Shown piece by piece: positions 40,799 through 52,390 of a stretch of 64,000 nucleotides of DNA; within the stretch, counting starts at the first letter, position 1, and each line of letters opens with the position of its first letter. Under the pieces are notes generated by a model. The model saw only the letters and a program-made list of their open reading frames with translations. It was not told the DNA's origin and ran no database searches. Both the position numbers and the translations under genes were made by a program. This DNA comes from Gracilariopsis chorda. Taxonomy: Eukaryota; Rhodophyta; Florideophyceae; Gracilariales; Gracilariaceae. The DNA lies in contig NBIV01000010.1 in assembly GCA_003194525.1 (NCBI GenBank), forward strand, positions 558,001 through 622,000. Reading direction: 5' to 3'.

Positions 40799-41593
40799 TG
40801 TTGATGCTGGCACATGGTCGAATGCCTGGAAGCCCTAGTACTTCATGGTAGACTACTTGGAAACAAAGTTGCATATAACGATGGGCAGTTTGGACCACCT
40901 CCGTTGCAAAAGCGCATATGCACGTGTGCTCGAACCCAACGTGAAACGGGCTTATGATTGGCTACTGCATTTGCCCATATGCATTACTTGGTTTACAAAT
41001 GGTATACATTGTATGGGTTATAGGCACAGCATGGGCAACTTGTCATAATGTGAATGGACAACGTACATGAGATTCTGTGTGGCTGCACTGGTTTACAGGG
41101 ACATCACGTTGCGGCAGACGTGTGATTGTGTGTGCCAGCTCGTGCACCGCACGGAATGGACTTAGTTTATCGATATGGATACAGTGTCATGTGAACTTGT
41201 GCATTCTCATGGTCATGATGACGCAAGTAAGTCATTATACAGGGCTGTGAAATGCTGGCACATTGTCGTCATGGTTGTTTCACTTACCATGCTTCGTTGG
41301 CATGTGCTGAAATAATGTTACGCATGGTTTTAGTGAACTGTTACCATTTTGTGCAACCCTTATTGTGTTATGTTTGAATATGATTGGTAGTACTGGCTGT
41401 TCGCACTTAGTGGTTAGGGTTTTTCTTGTAGTTGCAGTGCACTGTAGTGGTGCTATATAAGTTGCAGATGTTGCACCTCCAAGTAAACCACCCCAAGGTT
41501 GACAACCTTCACTCTTGTTATTGTTTCATTCTTCTTCTTCTGTCGAAGCACAATTTCAGTTATCATTCTCATCAACATCAGTTATCATTCTCA
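40799..41593 (+). repeat. 3' LTR of copia element B
   Basis: Matches 35062-35863 with numerous differences. TATA box near 41451. Confidence 0.85.
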
Positions 41594-41700
41594 GGTTATG
41601 GGCCGAGAGCGTCGACATATTGCCGACGTCGCTCTTATCTAACTTTCATTTATTTTTGCGTGCGCGCGTAAGATCGAACTGATATCCCAGTACAGACCAG
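41594..41700 (+). mobile_element. Second primer-binding site and leader start after the 3' LTR of B
   Basis: Directly after the 3' LTR comes GGTTATGGGCCGAGAGCG and about 90 bp matching the internal leader of B (35864 onward), ending at AGACCAG. An LTR followed by internal sequence on both sides implies a tandem or LTR-LTR recombinant arrangement. A C-type LTR cuts it at 41701. Confidence 0.75.
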
Positions 41701-42426
41701 TGTTGAAGTCTAGAAGTGGTGGAATGCCTGGCTAACATCCCCAGAAGGTCTAAACCTGGTCCAAAACCCAACCTTCAGGGGACAATCGGCACTTTTGGAG
41801 CCCCTCGCTCCAAAAGCGCATATGCGCCTCTGCTCAAATCCAACGTGAAACGGCAATTTGATTGGCTACTGCAAAATGCTATATGCATTGTATACAGTAC
41901 AAGTGTTATGGAGTGTATGGTACTGGATTGCGGATATGCACAAGTGGAGAAATGTGGTTGGTCCAAATGTGCGCGCAGTAGACGGTTGTGCTGCAATGCC
42001 GAAGATGCGAATGGGAGCTGTATTGGGAGATTTGGGACAATGTGCGTTTGTGGGCTGCGCTGAGGGGTTGGAGTGCCAGGATGGAAATTGTTCATTGTTA
42101 AGAGCTGCGTCCAGATCAAGGGACTAGCAATGGATTTGTTGCATTGAATGATTTAGTTATTTTGAAATAGTGACCCTCTAGATTGTGCGCACTTTTCGTG
42201 TACACCTGCACACACGAATACCGTGTAGTGTAATGGTGCAACCACTGCCGTAGCTTGCTGCGACGACGGTGAAGTGTGTGGGATAGGGTATATGTAGATT
42301 GGCTTTGCCTGCTGTCGAGTAAACTGGTGGACTAAGGCTGATAACCTTCCTTGTTTTACTTTCTTGTTTCTTCTTCATACTTTTCTTTCTTCCCTTTTGT
42401 TTTCATAACCCGCGTGCGTTGCGGCA
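41701..42426 (+). repeat. Isolated C-type copia LTR
   Basis: 726 bp matching the LTR of element C (50879-51603), starting TGTTGAAG and ending GTGCGTTGCGGCA. There is no internal region of its own family in the expected place, so it behaves as a solo LTR with an altered end. I found no clean target duplication. Confidence 0.8.
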
Positions 42427-43046
42427 CAACTTCGGAGTCTGAGATGGTTTCAGAAGAAGTTCAGAAAACAAAATAGGAACAAATAATACACGGAAATGAA
42501 GCAGAGTGAGGGACTCGATGCTTAGAATCGCTATCAGAATAAACAAAAGAGCTGTTCAAGAGATGCAGCTTTGGACTGATAGCGGATGTCACACTATGAG
42601 GGTGATACTGGAGTGGAGTGTTCTCAACACTCAAATGCGAGGGCGCCAGCGGAGACCGTGTAACTAAGTCTCAACGCTCGTCCAGACGCGTCTGGTACGC
42701 GAGTCACAGGCAGAGTTCGGGTCCTCGACGCCCGGAATATACTCAGAGATGGTTCTGAAGCGCACTCGGAAAAGAAAACAAAAGATGAAACTTCGTGAAA
42801 GCGGGCGCACTGACAAGAGAAACTATTTCCGCTACCCTAAGGGTTGAACCCCTGGACTCTGGATGCTCTCTCCAGGTGCAAGATGCGATTTTATTCGACA
42901 TGCCCTATTCCGCGCGTTTCACGAGTAGGGTGCTCAATCCGTACGAAACATCCCAGGGAGGCTACTAACCAGCGCAATATGCTTTCACCAGTTAACCCCT
43001 GCTGGTCTCTTGCGAGATATCAGCTCGATTTTACGAGCGCACGCAA
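42427..43046 (-). mobile_element. Copia gag start and leader fragment, reversed
   Basis: Reverse complement of a copia 5' region: the first few gag codons (at the left), the leader with the CCAGACGCGTCTGG palindrome (42682-42695) and the structured block (42803-42855), ending at GATATC and the TGCGTGCGCG run of the leader. It resembles element B most. Both ends are abrupt. Confidence 0.75.
42803..42855 (-). other. Structured leader block, reversed fragment copy
   Basis: Minus strand AGGGG...CCCTTAGGGTAGCGG followed by GAAATAGTTTC and TCAGTGCGCCCG. The preceding hairpin (CCCTACTC pairing with GAATAGGG, near 42.9 kb) keeps its stem although several bases differ from element B. Confidence 0.6.
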
Positions 43047-43640
43047 TGTTGATGTTAGCACATAGTCGAGTGCCTGGTAGTCCTGGGACATCATGGTGCA
43101 ACACTTGGAAACAAAGTTTCATATAATGGAGGGCTGTTTTTGGGACCTGCTCTACAAAAGTGCATATGCGTGTGTTCTCAAAACCAACGTGAAATGGGCA
43201 TATGATTGGCTACTGCAAATACTCATATGCAACGTATTGGTTACAAGTGTTATGCATTGTATGGGTCCTGGGCACGGAACTGGCCACTTGGCATAAGGTG
43301 AATGGGCATGGTACTGAAGAATATGTGTGGCTACATGTGGTTTACAGGTATATGGAAGTGTGTCATGTGTGCGGTTGTGCAAGCAAGCACGTGCCATGCA
43401 CGCAACACAGCTAGGGTATGTACATGGATGCGGTGGCATGTGTATTTGTGCTTTGTCATTGTCATGATGATACGAGGAAGTGTTTATACAGTGCTGCAAC
43501 ATGCTGGCACATTGTTGGCATGTCCGATTCACTTATTGTGCGTTGTTGGCTGCTTGGTTCACTTGGTCTGCATTGTTGTAATGTGTTGTTACGTTGTTAT
43601 GCATGGTTGTACATAGCTGTAATCAGGCGGTGTCTAAACA
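43047..43640 (+). repeat. Partial B-type copia LTR
   Basis: Starts TGTTGATGTTAGCAC and follows the B LTR through the promoter-like module (43153-43220) and the CATGATGA region, then becomes unalignable near 43.6 kb. Its orientation is opposite to the leader fragment on its left. Confidence 0.7.
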
Positions 43641-43769
43641 AGCGTGACGTTCACGCTCAAAACGAGTGAATACTTTACAATTTTTAAAAAAAGCGGCTGT
43701 AAATCGAAGTAAGAGAGACCCTTATTGACCCCTATTCAAACACAGGTCCAAACAGCGGTCCAGTCTGTT

Positions 43770-45116
43770 GACAGATCCCATCTCAGATCTTCCAACCATG
43801 ATCACTCTAGTTGAAAACAGCCATCCTAATACTTGGGCAAACGAATCACCTTTTTCCGCATGCATCCTATCTTCATATCCGTTATTCTACATGGCACGCG
43901 TCGAAGATCAGCGCTTAATCACGCTGGATTCCACACTGCAAAACTCATTTCCCGTAGAAATTTTTCTACAAAATTGCACGTTCCACCATCCTTGACTCGT
44001 CAAGGCATCACTTTCGAGTCCATTACCAACTTTTTGAGCGACAACACCTTCAAGCGTAACTATCGCACGAGCCGTAAATCATTTTACAGACTGGTGCGCT
44101 TGCTCTCTCCTCTCATATAAAAAAATGAAGAGATGGGAAGACGATCTGGACGTCCAACCATTTCTGTGGAAATGCGACTAGGCATAACTTGGAGTAGACT
44201 TGCAGGTGGGTCGTTTGATACGATACATCAATTGTTCCGAACGCAACGTTCGACTGTGTATAGTGTTTTCAAAGAAACGTGCAACGCATTGTCTAACATA
44301 CTAACCCTTCCCGGAATTCCCGACCAGTTGGAAGCACTAGAAGAACTTTCAAACGGATTCAAACTATCTAGGTCACAATTCAGCCCATTCAATGGCTGCA
44401 TCGGAGCAATTGATGGAATCTCAATTGAGATAAAGCCACCTAAGTTCAACGCTCCGAAATATTGGTACCGAAAGGGTTACTACGCAATACCTGTTCAGGC
44501 AGTGGTAGACTCTGGGGGCAGAGTTTTATTTGTTTCTGCAAAATGCGATGGGTCTACTCATGACTCTTTGGCGTTTGCCTCTACAAAACTTTCCGAGTAT
44601 CTGAATAGCCGGAACCTCCCAGTAGAATTTTGGATTGTTGGGGATGAAGCATATGTCTGTACTGGTAATCTTATTACACCAATACCGGCTTCACAGGTTT
44701 CTTATTGGTATGAGAAATCATTTAACTTTTTCTTGTCTTCCTTGCAAATTCACGTTGAGCAGGCTTTTGGAAGGTTAGTTGCAAGATGGAGGATATTGCA
44801 AAGTTGTCTGAACTATTTGGTGAGTATAAGCGCAAGTCTTATTATTTTATCCATGAAGCTTCAGAATTTTTGCATCGATGAAGGCGAAGAGAAGCTGCGG
44901 TCGTTTTCTCTACGAGAAATCGAAGACTTCGACAAGGATGTTCTACACTGGTATGGTATCTGTAAGGAAAGTATTGGTATGATGGCATCTACCGAAGATG
45001 AAAGGCCTTCTAGTTTACTGGTGGCACGGTCTGCTATGAAACGGAGCGAAATGGTCGAAATCGTGCGACGCCGAAATCTTCGCCGCCCAGAATTGACAGG
45101 AGTACCGGTGCTTTGA
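43770..45116 (+). mobile_element. PIF/Harbinger DNA transposon
   Basis: It is identified by its transposase (44133-45116). Upstream coding (about 43.83-44.12 kb, FNLSDNTFKRNYRTSRKSFYRLVRLLSPLI) belongs to the same protein. I could not find terminal inverted repeats or a 3-bp TWA duplication. The right side runs into rearranged NOT1 sequence, so the ends may be lost. No Myb/SANT partner gene is visible. Confidence 0.75.
44133..45116 (+). pseudogene. Harbinger (HARBI1-like) transposase
   Basis: The 327-codon frame holds the DDE_Tnp_4 core: D94 in GCIGAIDGISIEI, D171 in WIVGDEAYV, and E209 in HVEQAFGRLVARWRIL, with a supporting KCDGSTHDSLAF between the first two. The N-terminal helix-turn-helix part (ISVEMRLGITWSRLAGGSFDTIHQLF) opens this frame. 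The preceding segment in the same frame ends in TAA at 44118-44120, twelve bases before this ATG, and carries the expected N-terminal residues. The gene therefore appears interrupted by a single stop near that point, with a frame change further upstream (about 43.9 kb). The catalytic part is intact. Confidence 0.82.
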
Positions 45117-45214
45117 AGAGCATTGATAAGAAAATTGGTGTTGGTTGAATGCTCAGGTTCGTATGCATCACTCAACACTACTTCCGTTTTGTTATCTGAC
45201 AGAAATTGACTTCA

Positions 45215-45490
45215 TTTGTCTTTGCGCTCCCCGAACAGTGTAATGGTCTGCCATGTATACAAGAGCACACCAGCGAGTCTCTTCGAACCGCTTTTTACCC
45301 AGATTACTTGGATCCTCACATGCAGGAACTAAAGTGCCATCGAATTCTTCGGTTTCAGGGAGAAGGATAGCCGCAAAGACTTCAGCTGTGAAGCACCCCG
45401 CAAAGCCACTAATGTTGATTGCTACGCCGCGTCTGCGCATGGCTTCCTCGGCTGGACTTCTGGCTCTCCTCTTTCCTCCATGAGGTCCAG
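45215..45490 (+). pseudogene. Shuffled duplicate of NOT1 fragments
   Basis: About 45215-45245 resembles 47848-47880 (CTCCCCGAACAGTGTAATGG against CTCTCCGAACAGCGCAATGG). About 45265-45485 resembles 48915-49130 (for example the GACTTCAGCTGTG and CCCCGCAAAGCCACTA stretches). The material between these sources is absent, so the copy is deleted or stitched. It lies upstream of the main NOT1 copy in the same orientation. Confidence 0.65.
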
Positions 45491-48400
45491 CCAGCGTCAA
45501 TGGGTACGGTTCCGGACACCATCCCAATCAGCAAAATAACAAGTCCCCTGTTTCAGGAGAAGTTGAACTTTCAACCCAAGAAGTACTGGAGCGATTTAAC
45601 TCTATTTATCCTCAACTTGTCTCGGAATTGGAGCTCGTGACCACGGTGACTTCTTGTTCAAGCGGGAATTGTGAGTATGTGAAAAGAAGACCCGACAACA
45701 TTACGGACTGCGCTATCTATAAGTTTAGATATGCAAATCTTGCCTGTTTTACTGGCTAGTAACATGTCGGTGGACTTCCCTCTGGAACTCGCCATGCTGG
45801 CATATCAAGAAAACGTGCTCAAGTTTGGAAGTTTGTTGCTGGAGCTTCTTACCTCTCGAGGAGCTCAGGCTGCATCATCCGTTGTTGTTTGCATTGCGCA
45901 CAAAGCTCTTCTTGAACCCAGCGCATCCAGACAGCTGTCAGTGGATGCTGTATGCATCATTCTTCGATGTCTTATAAATTGGGTTAGATGCTCCCACGCG
46001 AACCAAGGCAAGGAATTTGTTGAAGATGTTCAGGACGTTTAAAAAGTGTTCGGTCGACTTGATCCGAGAATATCTGACTTGGCTCCGTCATCTGATACTG
46101 GTAATGCTAAAGTTGCTCTGGGAAGCGAAATTCCCACTGTGGCACCATCAAATCAGTCCGACGCCGCTTCAACTGTGGCGGTGATGTTACTTCCAACAAC
46201 ACCTGGTTCAAGCGGTGCTTCGACTGCATTACTTCCGTCCATAGAGAAAGAAACCGATGTTTTATTTCAGACGCTGTACCAAGGCGAACTTTTGCCAGAT
46301 CAGGCTGTCGACATTCTGCGACGTATGAAAGCGTCCAACGTTGAACAAGATATTCAGTTATTCAATTGTATGCTGCATACGCTTTTTGACGAGTATAGAT
46401 TCTTCAAAGATTATCCTGATCGTCAGCTGAAGATAACTGGGGTTGTGTTTGGATCTATAATTCAGTATGGTCTTATTGCGGGCGGGCTACTCGGCCTTGC
46501 AGTTCGTTGTGTGCTAGATGCCTTAAGAACCGTCGAACCTGCTCCACATCCAGTTGGGAGACTCACTGAGTTTGGTTTATGCGCTTTAGAACGCTTTGAA
46601 GCTAGTTGCTATAAGTGGCCTCAGTTCTGTTCTCATATGCTGGAGCTGCCGAGGCTAGAAGAAATTGCACCAGGGCTTATCGGTGAGGTTCAACAAGCTC
46701 TCGATATCAATGGAGCTGTGATTCCCAGTGCTTTTGAAAAGAAGATAGGCCTTGCAGAAATGGACAGGCAAGCAATTATTGAACCAATCCACTCAACTGA
46801 GGGAGGAGTTCCCACTGTGTCACCCTTCCTAACTCCTGCAGCAGATGCTGACGCTGTTAGCAAACTTGTTGAATGTCCTCCTCTTTCTGCGAGCACTACT
46901 CCGCTGAAACGAAGAAGTGTTTCTTCTACGCCATTGAGGTCATCTCCAACGGGGGGAGTTGATGGCCCACTTGGACTCCCTCCTTTGGATTTATCGAACC
47001 TTCTTGGTCTATCTGCTGATGAAGCAAGTCTAGTAATTGTACCCGACGAAATCACCCAGGACAAAATGAAGTGCGTTTTCAACAACTTGTCTCAAGCAAT
47101 GGTGGACGAGAAAGTAATAGAGATGCTAGTGATACTCAAGCTCGAATTCTTCGATTTATTTGCGGTCTACATTGTTGTGAAACGCGCGTCATTGGAAGCG
47201 AACTTCCATAATCTCTACGTCGACTTATTGGAGAGGATGTCGGAAAAGACTATGTCTTTGCTTCCTCTAGTTTGCCGAACGACCTACAAGCGAGTTAATG
47301 TTTTGCTGGCTGTTGATAGGTCAAAAACGTCGGCAGACCGGGGAATGTTGAAGAGCCTTGGAAGTTGGATAGGGTCTCTTACGCTGGCCAGAAATAAACC
47401 TATTCTCCGTCGTGAACTAAATCTGAAAGAAGACCATCTAAACCCGTACTCGAACGAAAGACTTACAAAAGTGATTCCTTTGGTTGCATAATTATTAGAA
47501 GCATGTCGAGATTCCAAGATCTTTAAGCCTACTAATCCGTGGGTACGAGGCGTGCTAAGCTTAATGAAAGAAATATACTCCCTCGCAGATTTGAAGTTGA
47601 ACATGAAGTTCGAATTGCAGATACTTTCAAAGCAGATTGGTATTGACCTGAATAGAATTGTGCCATCAGATCTTCTGAGGTCACGACCCACTCCTGACAA
47701 GACTCAGAATCCAGATTTCGCGACGAAGAAAACAAGTGCATCACCACCACAAACATCTCCAACAGCCACTGCATGGTCTTCTCCCGAAGTCAGGCGTAGG
47801 TACACTGAAGGAGTCGTTGGCTCAAGATCTGCTGCACCCATCTTTACGCTCTCCGAACAGCGCAATGGTCTGCTGTCTTTGTCGAAGCCACTGCCTGCTG
47901 GCCCAAGTGCTTCTGGTGGTCGTTTGAACAGGAACCATAATCTTCTTTCAGCCAAGATAGATGCACTAGCGCATGAATCTGTCGGGAAAATCTCAAATAA
48001 GCTGCAGGGCGCATCGATTTCTTCCGGTATGGTCGGGTCCTCGCAAGGTCAGAGGAATCCATTGCACTTGCAGGACACAGAGAGTACAATGGGTATCGGG
48101 ATGGTGCTAATAAGTTCATCTCATTGGACTGAGAGTTCTGTTGGTGCTCCGGAAATTCTTGTACCAAACCTTTCGCAGCTGGTGACTGTCAGTCCTTCAT
48201 CGGGCCTGCTGGAGTCTTCTCTGAACTTGAAACGACTGATTCCAATAGCGATTGGTCACGCAATTAGGGAAATCATTCAACCTGTCGTCGAGAGGAGTTG
48301 CGCTATCGCATACTTGACGACGAAGGAGCTCACATCAAGGACGTTGCCAATGAGCATGATCTTGGCCAAGTCAGGAGAGCAGCAATGCAAATGGTGCAAC

Positions 48401-50878
48401 AGCTAGCAGGATCTTTGGATTTGGTGACGTCCAAAAACCATTAAGGGTATCTATGGGAAACCGGCTTTGTACGGTTTTGAGTCCCAGTGTCGTTGCAGAC
48501 GAGAACATGATAGAACAAACAGCGCAAGTGATTTGCAATGCTAACCTTAACATTGGTTGCGACGTTATCGAGCGTCATGCGAAGAAAAAGGAGCACGGGA
48601 CTTAAACGAAAAGATTGGGTCTGCGTTTGCCAACAGACGGCAATCAAGTTCTGCGTACACCTATGGTATGATCCCGGGACCAGACTTGTATTCAGTGTAT
48701 AATGAACTCTCGAGAACTCATTGGACGGGTGTAAGATCACAATTTGTTACACCGGCATCTACTTCCCAGCCATATCCTACGGCCAGTCAACCCCCGTTAT
48801 CTAACTCTGCCGATTTTACGCCAGGGGTTACCGGTTTTCATCAATCCAGCTCTGTCTCTTCAGTCCATTTCATACCTGAGCAAAGATCTGGTACTGCTAA
48901 TCAGGACGCGAAAGCGTCTCATCGATTCTCTTCGAATCGCCCGGCTCCAAGAGTACTTGCCTCCTCACAAACAAGAACCGAAGTGTCGTCGAATCTTTCG
49001 GTTTCAGAAAGAACGGTACCTGTGACGACTTCAGCTGTGGAGCACCCCACAAAGCCACTATTGATGATTGCTACTCCGCGTCCGCGCTTGGCTCCCTCTT
49101 CGGCTCTTTCGGCTTTCCTCTTCCGAAGAGGATTCTAATATGTATCGTGAAGCTTATGTCCTCATTTTGGAAAGTGTTTATGAATCTTTTCGGAGATTGT
49201 CGAAGGAGCTTGCTACCTGGTTTGCGTTTTCTGAAGAACAAAGAAAGCTCAATCTAGAATGTATTTTGGCACTCCTCAGACCTGGCTCTCTACTCAGCAA
49301 GACCAGCTATGATGAGATTCTTGCAAAAGCTATAGAAAATGCTAGAAGCGTGACAGCACTGGATTTCGCTTGTTCCTTTGTACGGAAAGCAGTTATTGAG
49401 GAGCCATTGGCTACCGCAGGTGACTGTTATCTAACACTTGAAGTTATTTTGAAAGTCGCACGGACGCAAAACACCGCGAATACGTCTATGACCGCAGATG
49501 AACTACTCGCACTCGTGGACGCTGCATAAACCGTCGTTCAAAAAGCAGACGCAACACACAGATCGGGTACTACAAACACTGAGGCCAACAAGACTTCAAC
49601 AAGACATTTAAAAAACCCAGAAAATATCGATCTCATGGGTTCAAGGAAAGTAGTCGCGCAAGTTCTTCTTGAGTGGCACCGAGTCTTGACTGCTGATGTT
49701 AATCGATAAATTCTAGACCAAGCGGTTATGAACTTCAAGGAACAGGCACGTGCAAGTCTCTTGGCGACAACTGACACCGTAGAGAAATTCTTCCAAGTAG
49801 CTGTGGAGATCGTGACCACAGTGACTTCTCTGTTTCTGGAGTCTATAGCGAGCGAATCAGGAATATCAACTGATATTATTGAGGCCCCCTACACCTCAGT
49901 TGAGAGTCTGATATGTATGCTGAGCACAATCTGTCATATGGACAAAGTTGGATCCGCTTCTAAGAAAATCAAGGGGGTGCATTTATTCTGCCATTTCTAC
50001 GTCACTGTTGCGAAGGATATGCTAAAGCGATGCAGCAAAGGGATCTGAGGGCACATTCTCATATAGTAACTGGTATAATGGCTCAGTTTTCAGTTGGCTC
50101 GAATTTGAAGGAACGGAGCGGAACAGATGACTTTGAACCGACTGTTGATCAGTTGTCTATAGCGTTCTTCCATAAGCTTCAGGGCATTTCTTCGAAGGCA
50201 GAAGCTCTAAAGTTCCTAGATGACAAGGAAGACGGTCTGTTCCGATGGGTACGTGATCTTGGAAGCCTAACACTTGAAGATGCTGAAGTCAATCTTGACA
50301 GTCTTTCCGTTCAAGGAGGACTAGTAGGCGTCCTAAGCTTATTTTCGCCGTCAAAGATACCCCCGTTTGCTTTCTACTGGCTACAACTCCTAGCAAACAA
50401 AGAATTATTCCCGAGTCTACTTTCTGTTAAGAACGTGAATGGTGGGCCTTTGTTTCGGCATTTGCTTCTTTCGTTTCTTCAGTTCATCTCTGGATATCTG
50501 AAAAACTCTACTGAACCGCTTTCAATGGTGGTTCGAACGCTTTACAATGGGTTGCTGAGAGTGTTGTTAGTTGTGGTTCATGACTTTCCGGAGTTCTTGT
50601 GCGCATATAACCTGGACTTTTGCAATGTTATACCTAGTAGCTGCGTTCAGCTTCGTAATTTGGTTCTGTCGTCGTTTCCGAAACAAATGCGCCTTCGTGA
50701 TCCGTTCGCCCCTGATCTGAACGTGAAGAGAGTACCGAAAATAATGAATCCTCCCTCAATACTATCGAATTTTGTGACTCTGTTACAGGGTAGTGGCATG
50801 AAAGGGGTGATTGATACGTACCTGAAATCGAGTGGAAGATTCAGTGGGCAAGGGATGTCACTTCTTCTTGTGTTGAAG
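45491..50878 (+). pseudogene. CNOT1: Decayed copy of CCR4-NOT complex subunit 1
   Basis: NOT1 is the scaffold of the CCR4-NOT deadenylase. In order: the end of the N-terminal region (FPLELAMLAYQEN, about 45.79 kb), the MIF4G TTP-binding region (FNCMLHTLFDEYRFFKDYPDRQL, about 46.36 kb), the CAF1-binding MIF4G (VFNNLSQAMVDEKV, about 47.07 kb; LLKSLGSWIGSLTLARNKPIL), the CN9BD/DUF3819 region (about 48.24-48.6 kb), and the NOT1 C-terminal domain (YNGLLRVLLVVVHDFPEFL and SSCVQLRNLVLSSFPKQMRLRDPF, about 50.55-50.71 kb). The first 600 or so residues are missing. In-frame TAA stops lie at 46040-46042, 47489-47491, 49527-49529 and 49707-49709, with frame changes near 48.33, 48.44 and 48.58 kb. Copia element C then cuts the last domain at 50879. 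An intact copy presumably exists elsewhere. Confidence 0.88.
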
Positions 50879-51603
50879 TGTTGAACTCTACAAGTGGTCG
50901 AGTGCCTGGCCACCGCCCACAGAAGGTGTCAGCTTGGTCCAAAACCAAACCTTCAGAGGACGATGGGCACTTTTGGAGCCCCTCGCTCCAAAAGCACATA
51001 TGCGCCTCTGCTCAAACCCAACGTGAAATGGCAATGTGATTGGCTACTGCAAAATGCTATATGCATTGTATACCGTACAAGTGTTATGGAGTGTATGGTA
51101 CTGGGTTGCGGATATGCACAGGTAGAGCAATGTGGTTGGTCCAAGTGTGCGCGCAGTAGACGGTTGTGCTGCAATGCCGAAGATGCGAATGGGAGCTGTA
51201 TTGGGTGATTTGGGGCAATGTGCGTTTGCGGGCTGCGCGGAGAGGTTGGAGTGCCAGGATGGTAATTGTTGAGTTTTTAGAGCTGGTTCCAGATCAAGGG
51301 ACTGGCAATGGATTTGCCGCATTGATTGATTTAGTCATTTGAAATTGTGACCCTCTAGATTGTGTGCGCTTTTCGTGTACACCTGCACACACGAATAACG
51401 TGTAGTGTAATGATGCAACCACCGCCGTCGCTTGCTGCGACGACGGTGAAGTGTGTGGGGTAGGGTATATGCAGATTGGCTTTGCCTGCTGTCGAGTGAA
51501 CTGGTCGACTAAGGCTGACAACCTTCCTTGTTTTATTTTCTTGTTTCTTCTTCCTCCCGTTGTTTCTTCTCTTTTGTTTTCATAACCCGCGTGCGTTGCA
51601 ACA
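50879..51603 (+). repeat. 5' LTR of copia element C
   Basis: 725 bp, TGTTGAAC to TTGCAACA, so the ends are inverted TGTTG/CAACA. The promoter-like module lies at about 50989-51050. Confidence 0.9.
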
Positions 51604-51621
51604 GGTTATGGGCCCAGAGCG
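51604..51621 (+). other. Primer-binding site of copia C
   Basis: GGTTATGGGCCCAGAGCG follows the LTR with no gap. GGTTATGGGCCCAG complements the anticodon arm of initiator tRNA-Met. Confidence 0.78.
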
Positions 51622-52015
51622 TCAACGTTTTGCAGACGTCGTGCTCTACTAATATCTTTTTGGATTCTACGAAGACTGGTTTTTCTTTCGCGCAGGTACG
51701 CGTTGCGTTGCGAGCGAGCGAATCTTGTGAAAGTCGAGTGGCAGTGGTGAAAGTAGGCAAAGCGTTCAGAGACACCTTCTCTGGTAAGCCGACCTGCGCC
51801 TGTTCCGATCCGTGCTTCTTTGCTTCAGAGCACAAGGAAGACCGCGCTATTTTCTGGCAAGCGACTAGAAGGGGTTAACTGGTGAAAGCTTATCTCGTCA
51901 GCTACTAGCCTCCATTGGACGTCTCGTACGGATTGTAAAGCCCCTCGCTCTGAAGTGCGCAGAGCAGGATTGGTCGCAGAAACCGCATCTCACCTGGAGA
52001 GAGTTACCAGGGACC

Positions 52016-52069
52016 AGAGGATTCGGACCTCTACGGTAGCGGGGATAGTATCTCCTGCCAGTGCGCCCG
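52016..52069 (+). other. Structured leader block, copia C copy
   Basis: AGAGG/CCTCT hairpin (52016-52032), then GGTAGCGG, a GGGGA/TCTCC hairpin, then CCAGTGCGCCCG. A splice-donor-like GTAAGTAT follows at 52115-52122, and a pyrimidine tract with TAG lies just before gag (52376-52377). Confidence 0.65.
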
Positions 52070-52390
52070 TCTTAAGAAGTTTTATTTGTGTCCAGGCTCG
52101 TATCAGTACGTCCTGTAAGTATACTCCGGGCGTTGAGTACCCGAACTCTGCCTGTGATCGCGTACAAGACGCGTCTCGACAAGCGTAGTAGACTTGGTTA
52201 CACGGTCTCCGCTGACGTTTTCGCTGTTGAGTGTTTGAGATTCTTCTCCGCTCCAGTTTTTCTGGTTCTTTGTGTAACAGAAGCCTTGAAATCCCTCTTT
52301 CGGCTTCAATACATTGCGTGGATATCACTACATTTGGCATCTACATAGTTGCTTTTGTTGCCTTTCTTTGGTTCTAGTCCCGTAGGAACC

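Larger units (their letters stand above)
35062..41593 (+). mobile_element. Ty1/copia element B, heavily broken
   Basis: LTRs at 35062-35863 (802 bp) and 40799-41593 (795 bp) enclose, in order, a primer-binding site (35864-35881), a structured leader, gag from 36517, a zinc knuckle (CTFCEHDGHMQD), protease (DTYADSGAKSHFF, about 37.57 kb), pre-integrase (LWHRRLAHMNPRDLQ), the integrase core (about 38.1-38.5 kb), reverse transcriptase (VDIKTAFLNGDVKEDVW and ILVYVDDLLIFTP, about 39.56-39.84 kb) and RNase H (SVSLSTGEAEYYALVMA-like, about 40.44 kb). The order PR-IN-RT-RH is Ty1/copia. LTRs differ at many sites and the coding region has more than ten breaks, so it is old. Confidence 0.88.

Noticed and set aside
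42427-43640. A complete copia element between the C-type LTR and the partial B LTR
   Set aside because: The internal piece is reversed relative to both LTRs and belongs to another family, so this is a mosaic of fragments and not one element.
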